A DNA stretch of 64,000 bases from Haloglomus irregulare (GCF_007421925.1 NZ_QMDX01000004.1:1-64000); one strand, 5' to 3'. Numbered from the stretch's first letter, positions 25,897-35,203 are shown. Translations and numbers: made by a program. Notes: generated by a model not told the origin, from the letters alone.

Positions 25897-27030
25897 TTAG
25901 ATCTCAAGCATTCGGTCGAGCGCGAGCTGCGCGAGCTCCTTCTCGCCCGGTGCGACCTCGATGACGTTGCGTTCGCGACCCTCGACGAGCTCCTCGAGCA
26001 CCCAGGTCAGGTAGTTGGGGTCGATCTGGCGCATCGCGTTGCAGTCCATGCAGGCGTCGCCGCAGAGCGGGAGCACCTCCACCTCGGGGTGCCACCGGTC
26101 GAGGTGGTTGGCGAGGTGGATCTCCGTGCCGATTGCCCACGTATCGCCGGGGTCGGCGTTCTCGACGGTCTCGCAGATGGTTGACGTCGAGCCGACGACG
26201 TCTGCCGCCTCGACGACCTCGCGGCGGCACTCGGGGTGGACGACCACGTTGGCGTCCGGCCGCTCCTCGCGTAGCTCCGTGATGTGTGATTCTCGGAACC
26301 GCTCGTGGACCTGGCAGTAGCCGTCCCAGAGGATGATGTCGGCCGCGGCGGCCTCCTCGGCGGTGGCGCCCTCGGGGTCCCACGGGTCCCACTCGACGAT
26401 GGAGTCCTCCATGTCGAGCCGGTGGGCCGTGTTCTCGCCGAGGTGCTTGTCCGGCAGGAAGAGGACCTTATCGCCCTGGTCGAAGCCGTACTCGAACGCC
26501 TTGTGGGCGTTCGAGGAGGTGCAGACCAGCCCACCCTGCTCGGCGCAGAACGCCTTCAGGTCGGCGTAGCTGTTCATGTACGTGATGGGGATGATGTTCG
26601 CGTCGGGCGCGGCCTCCGTGATCTCGGCCCACGCGGTGTCGACCTGGAGCGCCTCGGCCATCCCTGCCATCGGGCAGGAGGCCTCCATCGACGGGAGGAT
26701 GACCGTCTGGTCGTCGGCCGTGATGATGTCGGCGGACTCTGCCATGAACGTCACCCCACCGAAGATCACGTAGTCGGCGTCGGCGTTGGCGGCCTCCTTG
26801 CTCAGCTGGTAGGAGTCGCCGATGAAGTCGGAGTGTTCGACGATCTCCCGGCGCTGGTAGTTGTGGCCCAGGATAACGACGTCGTCGCCGAGTTCGTCCA
26901 GTGCGGCCTCGATGCGCTCGGTGCGCTCGGCCTCGTCCAGCTCCCGGTAGGCCGGGGGGAGCTGCTCGAGGTTGTCGTACTTGAAGAGGCTCAGGTCCGT
27001 CTCGAGGTCGGCGGTTTCCATCTCAGGCAT
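25897..27030 (-). CDS. nadA: Quinolinate synthase
   Basis: 377 residues. Condenses iminoaspartate with dihydroxyacetone phosphate on a [4Fe-4S] cluster. The expected cysteines are visible: MEASCPMAGM, LVCTSSNAHK and VVHPECRREV. Also present are ILGHNYQRREIVEHSDFIGD, FGGVTFMAESA and FLPDKHLGEN. The C-terminus has an added CGDACMDCNAM. First gene of nadABC. The ATG at 27030 is chosen, with a second ATG three codons further in also possible. Upstream is a palindrome in the promoter. Confidence 0.95.
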   Translation of the reverse strand: MPEMETADLETDLSLFKYDNLEQLPPAYRELDEAERTERIEAALDELGDDVVILGHNYQRREIVEHSDFIGDSYQLSKEAANADADYVIFGGVTFMAESADIITADDQTVILPSMEASCPMAGMAEALQVDTAWAEITEAAPDANIIPITYMNSYADLKAFCAEQGGLVCTSSNAHKAFEYGFDQGDKVLFLPDKHLGENTAHRLDMEDSIVEWDPWDPEGATAEEAAAADIILWDGYCQVHERFRESHITELREERPDANVVVHPECRREVVEAADVVGSTSTICETVENADPGDTWAIGTEIHLANHLDRWHPEVEVLPLCGDACMDCNAMRQIDPNYLTWVLEELVEGRERNVIEVAPGEKELAQLALDRMLEI

Positions 27031-27073
27031 AGTGGAGCACCTTGGAAGTACCACACCTACCGGTGCCAGCTAT

Positions 27074-27085
27074 GAAAAGATTTTC
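27074..27085 (-). promoter_or_regulatory. Palindrome GAAAAGATTTTC in the nadA promoter
   Basis: A 12-bp near-perfect inverted repeat GAAAA-GA-TTTTC lies about 45-55 nt before the nadA ATG, in an AT-rich island where the TATA element should be. Its place and symmetry suggest an operator at which a regulator would block TBP. De novo NAD synthesis is commonly repressed when NAD is plentiful. No regulator gene lies beside it. Confidence 0.4.
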
Positions 27086-27188
27086 TCTACAATACCGTCC
27101 CGTGGAGAGGATTCCGGCACATACCCCCGGAAGTTACCGGGAGGGTTCCCGGTTCGGCGTCGGGTTCCCCCTGGTATCCACCCCCGTG

Positions 27189-28778
27189 TTACTCGGCGAC
27201 GTACGTCGGTTCGCCGCCGACGAACGTCCGCACCACGTCGATATCCCCGATACCACCCGGGTCGACGGCCCACGGCGACGCACCGAGGACGACGAGGTCC
27301 GCGTGGATGCCCGCCCGCAGCGTCCCGAACCGGTCCTCGTCACGGAGCGCGTACGCCGCCCCGTGGGTGTATGCACGCAGCGCATCAGCCACGTCGAGCC
27401 GCTGCTCCGGTGCGGGCGCGGTGACGGCCTGCTGGACCCCGAACAGTGGCCCCAGCGGCATCGTGTCGCTGCCAAACGCCAGCGGGACGCCGGACTCCCG
27501 GAGCGCGGCGTAGCGGTTCGACGCCCGGGCCCGCTCGCGTCCGAGGCGCGCCTCGTACAACCCTCCGTCACGGGCCCACTTCAGGAAGTTCGGCTGGACC
27601 GACGCGACGGCCCCGACCTCGCCGAAGCGCGCTATCAGGGCGTCCGTGAGCACTTCCACGTGCTCGACGCGGTGTCTGGCCGCGGCCGCGTCAGTGTCGG
27701 CGTACGCGCCCAGCACCGCGGCGATGGCCTCGTCGCCGATGGCGTGGGCACAGAACTGGAGTCCCAGTTCGTCGGCGCGCTCGACGTACCCGGCGAACTC
27801 CTCCGGGGGGACGACCCACTGGCCGCGCGGGTCGCCGGCCTCGCTCGCGTCCACGTCGGCGTACGGCTCGGACAGCCGGGCCGTGCGGGCCCCCAGGGAC
27901 CCGTCAGTGTAGGACTTGACCGCGCCGACCCGGACGAGGTCGTCGCCGTCGCCGGTCGACAGCCCCGTCCGCTCCAGCGCGTCGAGGAAGTCGGTCCAGT
28001 AGTTCAGACGCACGCGCAGGCCGAGGTCGCCGTCCCGTGCGAGGTCGCGGTACGCCCGCGGGACCCGGTGGTCCCGCACCATGTCCCCGACCGCGGTGAT
28101 GCCCAGTTCCGCGGCGCGGTCGCTGGCCGCCCGCAGCAGGTCGCGCTCCGGGCGGTCGCCCCGCGTCGCGTCCAGCACGGTCCCGACGGCGCCCTCGACG
28201 GCGACGCCAGTCGGCTCGTCGCCCGAGTGCTGCAGGTTCTCGTCGGCGATGTCGTCGGCCAGCCGTGCCAGCGCGACGCCGTTGAGCGACACCTGATGGA
28301 GGTCCTCGCGGAACGCGGCGACCGGTCGCTCCTCGCTGACACGGTCGAGGTCCGCCCGGGTCAGGAAACGCGACTCGTCCCAGGTCGACTCGTCGTAGCC
28401 GAAGCCGAGGATCCACTCCCCCCGGTCGGCCGGGTGAGCCCCCTCGACGAGCCGTTCGACTGCGTCGTCCGGCCCGGTCGCGCCGCCCAGCGCGGCGTGG
28501 ACGAGGTAGCGACCGACCATGTCCATGTGGGTGTGCGCGTCGACGAACCCGGGGAGGACGACGCGGCCCGCGCAGTCGTGGACGGTCGTCGTGGCCCCGA
28601 CGAGGAACTCGACCTCGTGCGCGGTCCCGAGGCGGACGATGCGACCGTCGCGGACCGCGACGGCCTCGTGTATCTCGTCGCCGGGCGTGTCCGACGCGGG
28701 TCGCCCCGTAGGGCCGTCACCGGGAGCGAGCGTGTGGACCGCCGCGTTCGTCAGGACCAGGTCGGCTGGTGCGGTCAT
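27189..28778 (-). CDS. Amidohydrolase family 3 protein (YtcJ-like)
   Basis: 529 residues. The metal site motif VDAHTHMD lies near residue 80. VKSYTDGSLGARTA, FCAHAIGDEAI, RVEHVEVL and GSDTMPLGPL follow, the order typical of the Amidohydro_3 family (YtcJ/exoenzyme-regulator type). These enzymes hydrolyse amide or formamide substrates in the cytoplasm, and the substrate here is not known. It ends at the end of a GC-rich intergenic region shared with nadA. It does not overlap the following isoaspartyl peptidase gene, but lies just downstream on the same strand. Confidence 0.85.
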   Translation of the reverse strand: MTAPADLVLTNAAVHTLAPGDGPTGRPASDTPGDEIHEAVAVRDGRIVRLGTAHEVEFLVGATTTVHDCAGRVVLPGFVDAHTHMDMVGRYLVHAALGGATGPDDAVERLVEGAHPADRGEWILGFGYDESTWDESRFLTRADLDRVSEERPVAAFREDLHQVSLNGVALARLADDIADENLQHSGDEPTGVAVEGAVGTVLDATRGDRPERDLLRAASDRAAELGITAVGDMVRDHRVPRAYRDLARDGDLGLRVRLNYWTDFLDALERTGLSTGDGDDLVRVGAVKSYTDGSLGARTARLSEPYADVDASEAGDPRGQWVVPPEEFAGYVERADELGLQFCAHAIGDEAIAAVLGAYADTDAAAARHRVEHVEVLTDALIARFGEVGAVASVQPNFLKWARDGGLYEARLGRERARASNRYAALRESGVPLAFGSDTMPLGPLFGVQQAVTAPAPEQRLDVADALRAYTHGAAYALRDEDRFGTLRAGIHADLVVLGASPWAVDPGGIGDIDVVRTFVGGEPTYVAE

Positions 28779-28818
28779 CGTCGGGGTGTCGGCGCGCGGG
28801 CTGATAGTTCCGGAGGCG

Positions 28819-29739
28819 CTACGCGTCGTCCGCGACCGCGGTCTGCATGGCGTCGCTGTTGTACGCCTTGCCGACACCGCCGGCGTTGTCGAGGACGATG
28901 ATGCCGGCCTCGCTGCCCGTGGCGTCGGCCAGCTCCTCGACCGCCAGCTCCGCGGCGTCCGCGGCGTCCCGGCTCATCTCCAGGTGCGCGACCGCCCGTC
29001 GTGCCATCGTCACCCGGGCGATGTCCTCGCCGGCACCCGTCGTGGACGCGCCGCCGGCCCGCGAGCAGTAGAAGCCACAGCCGACCTGCGGCACGTCGCC
29101 GACCCGTCCGGCCAGGGCGGCCCACCGCCCGCCGGTCGACGTCGCCGCGGCGAACCGGTCGTGCTCCCGCGCGACGACGCCGACGGTGTCGTGGTCGTGC
29201 GGTCCGTCACCCGTCCCGCCCGAATCCGGCACCGCTGTCCCCGCGCCGCCGCCGAACCGGCCACCGACCCACTCGAGATGCTCGCCCGTCGACGCCGTCG
29301 GCTCCGGGGCGGGGACGTCCATCCCGTCCCAGCGCTCGCGAGTGGCCTCGGTCCAGAGGTCGACACCGGTCTCGACGCCGAAATCCGCTGCCAGGTCGAC
29401 GGCGTGGACGCCCGCGACCTGGACGTGTGGCGTCTCCTCCTTGACGAGGCGCGCCACCTCGGCGGCGTCCCGGACGCCGGGCATCGCACAGGCCGCGCCG
29501 ACCGCGCGGTCATCGGTCATCAACCCCGCGTCGGTGCGCGGGATGCCGTCCGACTGGACCGCCGCCCCGACGCCGGCGTTGAACCGCTCGTCGTGTTCGA
29601 GCACACCGAGTGCGGCCACCGCGGCCGTCGTGGGGTCGTCCGCTTCGCTCCCGGTCGCAGCCGCCTCGTCGAGCAGCGCCTGCCGATCTGCCGGTTCGTC
29701 GGCCGGCCCGCCGGCACCGCCGTGGACGATGACCTGCAT
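28819..29739 (-). CDS. Isoaspartyl peptidase / plant-type L-asparaginase (Ntn hydrolase, T2)
   Basis: 306 residues. The precursor would self-cleave before the nucleophile Thr in HDHDTVGVVARE (about residue 188), producing two chains. MQVIVHGGAGG, FNAGVGAAVQSDG, DAGLMTDDRAVGAAC and STGGRWAALAGRVGD, plus GCGFYC, are family signatures. These proteins remove damaged isoAsp dipeptides and hydrolyse asparagine. A TATA-like box GGCATAATCCGC (29761-29772) stands 22-33 nt upstream of the ATG. Confidence 0.9.
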   Translation of the reverse strand: MQVIVHGGAGGPADEPADRQALLDEAAATGSEADDPTTAAVAALGVLEHDERFNAGVGAAVQSDGIPRTDAGLMTDDRAVGAACAMPGVRDAAEVARLVKEETPHVQVAGVHAVDLAADFGVETGVDLWTEATRERWDGMDVPAPEPTASTGEHLEWVGGRFGGGAGTAVPDSGGTGDGPHDHDTVGVVAREHDRFAAATSTGGRWAALAGRVGDVPQVGCGFYCSRAGGASTTGAGEDIARVTMARRAVAHLEMSRDAADAAELAVEELADATGSEAGIIVLDNAGGVGKAYNSDAMQTAVADDA

Positions 29740-29760
29740 GGCTGGCGAGTACGCCCGGGA

Positions 29761-29772
29761 GCGGATTATGCC
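29761..29772 (-). promoter_or_regulatory. TATA-like box for the isoaspartyl peptidase gene
   Basis: On the minus strand GGCATAATCCGC, 22-33 nt before the ATG at 29739, indicating a leaderless transcript. Confidence 0.5.
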
Positions 29773-29919
29773 TATGGTCCGACGGGGAGCGACGCTTCCG
29801 ACCCCGAGACCGGTGACCGGGCCGATATACGGGTTATCGCCGCGTTTCGCCGGTAATCGCGGTGGTATTGTGGTACTGCCGGACCGCTCCGCCGGGAGAC
29901 CGTGATTCCCGAGAACCGC

Positions 29920-31365
29920 TCACACGACCAGCGCGTCGAGGACGATCGCGAGCAGCAGCAGGCCCAGGTATGCGTTGGAGGCGTGGAACGCCCGGAACGC
30001 GGCGCCCTCGGTCTGCTCGTAGTGGAGGCGGACGACCGCGACGAGGAAGACGGCACCCAGCAGGACGGTGGTCCCGGCGTAGAGCCAGCCCAGCGCCGTC
30101 ACCTCCGCGAGCACCGTGGCGGCGAGCAGCGTCGCCGCCAGGTAGAGCAGGATATGCTTCCGGGTGACCGTCTCGCCGCGGACGACGGGCAGCATCGGGA
30201 AGCCACCACGCTCGTAGTCGTCGCGGTAGGCCAGCGCGAGGTTGTAGAAGTGCGCCGGCGTCCAGAGGAAGATGACACCCGCCAGCGCGAGCCCCGGCAG
30301 CCCGACATCGCCGGTGACGGCGGTCCAGCCGATGAGTGCCGGGAGTGCCCCCGCAGCGCCGCCGATCACCGTGTTCTGGACCGTGTTGGGCTTGAGAACC
30401 AGCGTGTAGATGACCGAGTAGAACACGATGGCGGCCAGCCCGAGCGCCGCGGCGAGGAGGTTGACGGTCAGGAACGCGCCGAGCGCCGCGACGGTCAGGA
30501 GCCCACCGAAGGCGAACGCGTTCCGGACGGGCACTTCGTGGGTGGCCACGGGACGGTCGGCGGTCCGTTCCATGCGCTTGTCGATATCCCGTTCGAGGAC
30601 GTGGTTGAACGTACCCGAGGCGCCGATCGCGAGGACACCGCCGACGAGCGTGGCCGCGACGACGGGGAGCGTGAGGCCGCCGCCGGTCGTCGCCGCGAGC
30701 GCCATCCCGGCGGAGGCGACGAGACAGAGCAGCCACATCAACCGGGGCTTCATGAGCTGGACGTAGGCGCTTCCGACGGCACGGACGCGGGCGAGGCCCG
30801 AGAGCGGCGGGCCCGGGTCCGCCCGGAGGTCGTCGGCGACTGGTTCGGGCGGTTCGAGGTCGGTCGGGTCACGTACCGACCGCTCGTCGTCGCTGCCGGT
30901 CTCGACCTCGAGCTGCCAGGCGAGTGCGAGCACGAGCGCCCCGAAGATGGTCATCCCGACCAGCAGGTGGGCGTTGGAGACGAGGGGGTCGGCGCTGCCG
31001 CCGCCAACGGCGACCAGTGCGCCGACCGACACCTGCACCGGGAAGAGCGCGAGCGCAGCCGCCATGGCGAGTCTCACGCGGCCAGTAGCGCCTGCCCGGA
31101 ACGCGACGACGGCCGTCAGGATAACGAGGAGGCCGACGGCCGCCGCCGCGACGCGGTGGCCGAGCGCGACGAGCACGGCCGGCCGGGTGAGGTCGGCACC
31201 CGCACACCCTGGCCAGGACGAGCACGCGCGGGCCGCCTCGGCAAGGGCCGCGGTCGCGCCGACGACCACCAGCAGGTAGATGCCGACGACCGACGCGGCC
31301 AGCAGGGCCGTCAGGCGGGACTCGCTGCCGGTCCCGAGCGCGGCGCGAATGGTGGAGGGGGACAC
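29920..31365 (-). CDS. ctaB: Fused CtaA-CtaB: haem A synthase-like domain + protoheme IX farnesyltransferase
   Basis: 481 residues and about 12-14 membrane spans. The N-terminal about 150 residues resemble the COX15/CtaA half-unit (VLVALGHRVAAAAVG and SNAHLLVGMT carry the haem-ligand His pair). After an acidic cytoplasmic linker (about 160-200) comes the UbiA-type CtaB domain with LERDIDKRMERTADRPVATH (the first Asp-rich site), YTLVLKPNTVQNTVIGG and RDDYERGGFPML (second site). CtaB adds farnesyl to haem B, giving haem O for the cox genes on the other strand. CtaA has normally two such halves, so this one may dimerise. The GTG at 31365 is preferred over an ATG 60 nt upstream, which would use up the divergent coxB promoter. 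Confidence 0.85.
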   Translation of the reverse strand: MSPSTIRAALGTGSESRLTALLAASVVGIYLLVVVGATAALAEAARACSSWPGCAGADLTRPAVLVALGHRVAAAAVGLLVILTAVVAFRAGATGRVRLAMAAALALFPVQVSVGALVAVGGGSADPLVSNAHLLVGMTIFGALVLALAWQLEVETGSDDERSVRDPTDLEPPEPVADDLRADPGPPLSGLARVRAVGSAYVQLMKPRLMWLLCLVASAGMALAATTGGGLTLPVVAATLVGGVLAIGASGTFNHVLERDIDKRMERTADRPVATHEVPVRNAFAFGGLLTVAALGAFLTVNLLAAALGLAAIVFYSVIYTLVLKPNTVQNTVIGGAAGALPALIGWTAVTGDVGLPGLALAGVIFLWTPAHFYNLALAYRDDYERGGFPMLPVVRGETVTRKHILLYLAATLLAATVLAEVTALGWLYAGTTVLLGAVFLVAVVRLHYEQTEGAAFRAFHASNAYLGLLLLAIVLDALVV

Positions 31366-31437
31366 GGATGCTGTTCCTGTAGAGATTGACGTCAGGGGAC
31401 TTAGCCCCCACGCTTTTCGGGGCACGGCGAGTCGGCA

Positions 31438-31447
31438 GGTACTTACC
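31438..31447 (+). promoter_or_regulatory. Likely promoter element for coxB
   Basis: GGTACTTACC lies 23-32 nt upstream of the coxB ATG (31470) in the short divergent region between ctaB and coxB. Weakly TATA-like. Confidence 0.35.
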
Positions 31448-31469
31448 TGACTGCTTCCAACGCGGTGTC

Positions 31470-32348
31470 ATGAACCTCAGGCGCGTCGTCCTGCGGTCCG
31501 TCGTCGGGGTCGCGCTCCTCGCCCTTTTAGGGGCGACCCCGGTCGCGGCACAGTCTTCGGTCAATATCGAACTTATCAACAACCTCAACGAGAAACTGCT
31601 CTACGTCGCCATCCCCATCGCGGTGCTCGTCGAGGGGATCCTGTTCTACACCGTCTACAAGTACAAGGACAACGACGACCCCCAGCCGACCCAGGAGAAC
31701 CGCCGGCTGGAGATCACCTGGACCGTCGCGACGGCCGTCATCCTCCTGTTCGTCGGCTTCGCCGCCTACCAGGTGCTCGGCAACGTCGCCATCGGCGGGG
31801 TCACTGCCGCCACGGTCGAGGACCCCGAGGTCGCCCAGGAGAACGCCGACGTGACCTACTACGACGGCAAGGGCGCCTACATGCCCGCCGCCGAGGAACT
31901 GCCGGGCGAGGGCGAGCCGGTTCAGGTGGAGGTTGTCGCCCAGAAGTACTACTGGACGTTCAACTACGGCACGGGGAGCGGGGAGAACTTCTCCACGACC
32001 GGCGAGATGGTCATCCCGGAGAACCGCCCCGTGGTGATGCACGTCACCTCGCGGGACTGGCTCCACGCGGTCCACGTCCCGGACCTGGGGCTGAAGCAGG
32101 ACGCCTTCCCGGGCCACTACAACACCATCGCCACGGCGACGAGTCTGCCGGAAGGCCAGTCCGAGTCCACCCACCAGCTCTACTGTGCGGAGTACTGTGG
32201 CTCGGGCCACTCCGGTATGCTGGGCACGGTCACGGTGCTCTCCGAGGAGCGCTACGAGGAGTGGCGCCAGGAGCAGCTGAACGGCGACGAGGAGAGCGAC
32301 ATCGAGCCGCGAGAGACCCTCGCCACGGTCGGCGGCTCGCCCGCCTGA
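31470..32348 (+). CDS. coxB: Cytochrome c oxidase subunit II (CuA subunit)
   Basis: 292 residues. A cleavable signal-like stretch (about 8-27, ending ATPVAA) precedes two membrane spans (about 43-62 and 84-105) and a cupredoxin domain on the outside. The CuA binding site is complete: HAVHVPDLGLKQDAFPG with the first His, then CAEYCGSGHSGM (C239, C243, H247, M250). CuA takes electrons from the soluble donor, which in haloarchaea is probably halocyanin. No cytochrome c domain is fused. The tail is acidic. It stands first in a divergent arrangement to ctaB, with coxC and coxA further right. Confidence 0.95.
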   Translation: MNLRRVVLRSVVGVALLALLGATPVAAQSSVNIELINNLNEKLLYVAIPIAVLVEGILFYTVYKYKDNDDPQPTQENRRLEITWTVATAVILLFVGFAAYQVLGNVAIGGVTAATVEDPEVAQENADVTYYDGKGAYMPAAEELPGEGEPVQVEVVAQKYYWTFNYGTGSGENFSTTGEMVIPENRPVVMHVTSRDWLHAVHVPDLGLKQDAFPGHYNTIATATSLPEGQSESTHQLYCAEYCGSGHSGMLGTVTVLSEERYEEWRQEQLNGDEESDIEPRETLATVGGSPA

Positions 32349-32518
32349 GACGGCTCGCGGCGGCGCCGGACGAACGACCTCTCCGTCCACGCTTCTGCTG
32401 ATTTCGACGGGCGGTGACCACACCTCCCGGTCGACCCGCCCCCACGGGGCGTCGCGGCGCCATGCCCCGGAGCGGTAGATAGCTCCGTCGACGGACGGCG
32501 GCAGCGGGTCCGCGGCGC

Positions 32519-32800
32519 TCACAGCGAGAACGCGTAGACGAGCAGGAAGCCGAAGTAGATGAACACGAGCGCCGCGAGCGCCTGTAGCCGAAACAGCCGG
32601 AGCGCCTCCTCCTCCTCGTCCCGTGCCGTCTCGAACGCCTGGCGCTCGGCGTCGGTCAGGTCGTCCGGGTGCGTCTGGCCGCGGTGGAGCGCCAGATACG
32701 ACTCCCGGTGGAACGCCCGGTCGCAGTAGGGGCAGTCGTAGGGCGGCCCCGACGACGCGGACGGTTCGGCGGGCTCAGGCGGCGTGGTATGTTCGGGCAT
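32519..32800 (-). CDS. Small C2H2 zinc-finger protein with C-terminal membrane span (DUF7410-like)
   Basis: 93 residues. CPYCDRAFHRESYLALHRGQ and TH give a C2H2 zinc finger, followed by a charged helix (DAERQAFETARDEEEEALR) and one C-terminal span (LAALVFIYFGFLLVYAF). The product is thus a tail-anchored finger facing the cytoplasm. I recall it as a haloarchaeal family found beside cox genes; its role in oxidase assembly is a guess. It follows the multi-span gene upstream by a 2-nt gap, so the pair are co-transcribed. Confidence 0.75.
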   Translation of the reverse strand: MPEHTTPPEPAEPSASSGPPYDCPYCDRAFHRESYLALHRGQTHPDDLTDAERQAFETARDEEEEALRLFRLQALAALVFIYFGFLLVYAFSL

Positions 32801-32802
32801 GG

Positions 32803-34197
32803 TCAGACGAACGGTGGTGCGGCGTACGGTCTGCTGACGATCCAGAGCGAGGTCATGGTGTAGAAGACCATGGCCGCGGTGAGCGCGTACTGGCTGCGGA
32901 CGGCCTGCATCCGCGAGGGGAACAGGTCGTAGGCGACGGCGTGGGCGACCCAGATGGCGCCGAGATGGCCCAGCAGTACGAAGCCGAGCGACACCACCGA
33001 GAACCACGGCGGTAGGACGACGGCGACGGGTGCGGGCGGGGCCAACGGCGCCGAGAGCGCCCCCAGCAGCGCCGGCGACAGCTCGATGAAGTAGCCCAGG
33101 TAGTGGGCGACGTGGTAGCCGGCAGCGATGGCGAGCAGCGACGGCGCGAACCGGTTGGCCAGCTCCAGCGGGTCCCGGTAGGACTCGGCGTCCCGGCGCC
33201 CGCGGCTGACGGCCACGCGGTAGATGGCGAGGAAGACCCCGAACCCGGCCAGCAGGGCGACCGGGTACAGCACCGCGGCTGGCACCCCGGCGCCGACGAT
33301 GGCGGTCGCGAACCCCCGCCAGGGGGGCGTCGCGACGAGCCCGTCGTACGTCGTGACCCACAGCAGCGCGACTACGAACGCCACGTCGCTGGCGTCGCGG
33401 ACGAGGTCCGGCGACTCGAGCCCCGTGCCGGGAACCCGGAGGCCGAGGCTGCCGCCCGCGTCCCGGTACACCGGCGCGACGGCACCGAACGAGGCGAAGA
33501 CCCGCGAGATGGGGTCGACCCGCTCGAACCACTCCTCGCCGAACGCAAAGCCCCCGGCGACCGCGAGCGCCGAGTAGGCGCCCACGACGCCAGCGAGCAG
33601 CCGGGGGTCCCCGGCCAACGGACTGACCACCTCCAGCCAGATGAACGCGAGCAGGCCGGCGACGGCGGGCCAGGAGCCGACCCGCTCCGGGAGCCGCCAG
33701 TCGGGCGCCGGCAGCCGCTCGCGGAGGGGCAGTGCGACCCGCCACGGGTTGAAGACCGGCCAGGCGTTGCCGACGAGGTAGGTCGTCATGGTGAAGCCGG
33801 CCCACCAGCCGACCCAGACGACGAGCACGGCCAGGTTCGACAGCGGCGCCGCGGGGCCGACGACGCCGACGACCAGCACGGCGGCGAGTCCGAGCAGTCC
33901 GATCGCGCGGGCACAGATAGCCAGCCAACGGCGGACGCCGGACGGCAGCACGACGTCGCGGCGGCGCTCCCGGACCGCCCGGAGCAGTTCCCGGTCGGTG
34001 ACGAAGCTCGTCAGGAGGAAGCTCACCCCGACAACGCCGCCGCCGGTCGAGAGGAACAGCCACAGGGGGACCGCAAGCGCCCGGGAGTCGTCGGCGCTGA
34101 GGCTCCCACCATGGGCCGTGGCCCGACCGGTGAGCGCGAGGGCCAGACTGGCCGCGACGAGGCCGGCCCCGACGGCGCGGCGCTGTGGACATCGCAT
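32803..34197 (-). CDS. Multi-span membrane protein of the cox locus
   Basis: 464 residues. A signal-like N-terminus (ending TGRATA-HGG) precedes about 10-12 spans; HGG, YHVAHYLGYF, HLGAIWVAHAV are His-containing segments that could bind haem or copper. Some annotations in haloarchaea call it 'fenitrothion hydrolase-like', a name I do not trust. Its position between coxB and coxC, plus the conserved finger-TM neighbour, points to a role in the oxidase or its biogenesis. Confidence 0.75.
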   Translation of the reverse strand: MRCPQRRAVGAGLVAASLALALTGRATAHGGSLSADDSRALAVPLWLFLSTGGGVVGVSFLLTSFVTDRELLRAVRERRRDVVLPSGVRRWLAICARAIGLLGLAAVLVVGVVGPAAPLSNLAVLVVWVGWWAGFTMTTYLVGNAWPVFNPWRVALPLRERLPAPDWRLPERVGSWPAVAGLLAFIWLEVVSPLAGDPRLLAGVVGAYSALAVAGGFAFGEEWFERVDPISRVFASFGAVAPVYRDAGGSLGLRVPGTGLESPDLVRDASDVAFVVALLWVTTYDGLVATPPWRGFATAIVGAGVPAAVLYPVALLAGFGVFLAIYRVAVSRGRRDAESYRDPLELANRFAPSLLAIAAGYHVAHYLGYFIELSPALLGALSAPLAPPAPVAVVLPPWFSVVSLGFVLLGHLGAIWVAHAVAYDLFPSRMQAVRSQYALTAAMVFYTMTSLWIVSRPYAAPPFV

Positions 34198-34336
34198 CGA
34201 CTGTCCCTACAGCCGTCCAGCACCTTTGTTTTCCGGACCGCGTCGCGTCCAGGCCGGCCGCCGTGCCCCCGATACTGTGGCCCCCCGCCGCCGCGCGGAT
34301 GGATGCGTTTTTGTGAGTAGAACGGTGAGACCGGGT

Positions 34337-35203
34337 ATGGCAATCGAAGAAGCCGACGACCACTCGGGGGAGGACCACGGGCACCACCTCCCCGCGGTGG
34401 AGGACTGGCCCAAGGGGTTCGGCGAGGCCTCCTGGTGGCCCTTCATCACCGCCATCGGCGCGGCCGGGTTCTACATCGGCGCATCGCTGTACGTCATCGC
34501 CACCCAGACGGACCTGCTCGGGATCGCCGTCGGGCCCGCGGTGTTCGTCGCCAGCGCCTTCCTCTTCCTCGCCGGCCTCTACGGCTGGGTCTACCACGCG
34601 TTCGTGGCAGCCTACTGGGAGGGTGACGGCCACGGTCGCGGCTTGCGGTTCGCGATGGTCCTCTTCCTCGGGAGCGAGGTGGCCACGTTCGGTGCCGGGT
34701 TCATCTACTACTTCTTCGTCCGGACCGGCGCCTGGGAGAACCTCCCCGAACTGGTCGAGAGCGGGAACGTGCTCTCGAGTCTCGTCATCGTCAACACCAT
34801 CATCCTCGTCATCTCCTCGGTCACGCTCCACTACGCACACATCGCACTCCACAAGAACGACCGGCAGAAGTTCATCCGGCTGCTGGCCGCGACCCTCCTG
34901 CTCGGCGTCGTCTTCATCGGCGGGCAGGCCCTGGAGTACTACGAGTTCATCGTCCACGAGGGCTTCACCATCACCGAGGGTGCCTACGGCTCCGCCTTCT
35001 ACGGCCTGACGGGCCTCCACGGCCTCCACGTCAGCCTGGGTGCGGTGCTGCTGGGCGTCGTGTTCGTCCGCGCGCTGTACGGCCAGTACGACGCCGAACA
35101 CGACACCTCCGTCTCGACGGTTTCGATGTACTGGCACTTCGTCGACGCCGTCTGGATCTTCCTCGTCGTGGTGCTCTACGCTGGCGCCATCGTCCTCGGC
35201 TGA
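34337..35203 (+). CDS. coxC: Cytochrome c oxidase subunit III
   Basis: 288 residues and seven predicted spans. The N-terminus is His- and Glu-rich (EEADDHSGEDHGHHLPAVED). Subunit III signatures: FLGSEVATFGAGFIYYFFVR, TLHYAHIALHKNDRQKF, GGQALEYYEF, GLTGLHGLHVSLGAVLLG and the last WHFVDAVWIFLVVVLY. It stabilises the oxidase and proton uptake by subunit I. A T-rich tract (34305-34314) about 25-32 nt before the ATG is the likely promoter. Confidence 0.9.
   Translation: MAIEEADDHSGEDHGHHLPAVEDWPKGFGEASWWPFITAIGAAGFYIGASLYVIATQTDLLGIAVGPAVFVASAFLFLAGLYGWVYHAFVAAYWEGDGHGRGLRFAMVLFLGSEVATFGAGFIYYFFVRTGAWENLPELVESGNVLSSLVIVNTIILVISSVTLHYAHIALHKNDRQKFIRLLAATLLLGVVFIGGQALEYYEFIVHEGFTITEGAYGSAFYGLTGLHGLHVSLGAVLLGVVFVRALYGQYDAEHDTSVSTVSMYWHFVDAVWIFLVVVLYAGAIVLG

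Noticed and set aside
31365-31425. Longer start for ctaB at the ATG 31425
   Set aside because: Would use up most of the short divergent region to coxB; the added 20 residues are not protein-like.
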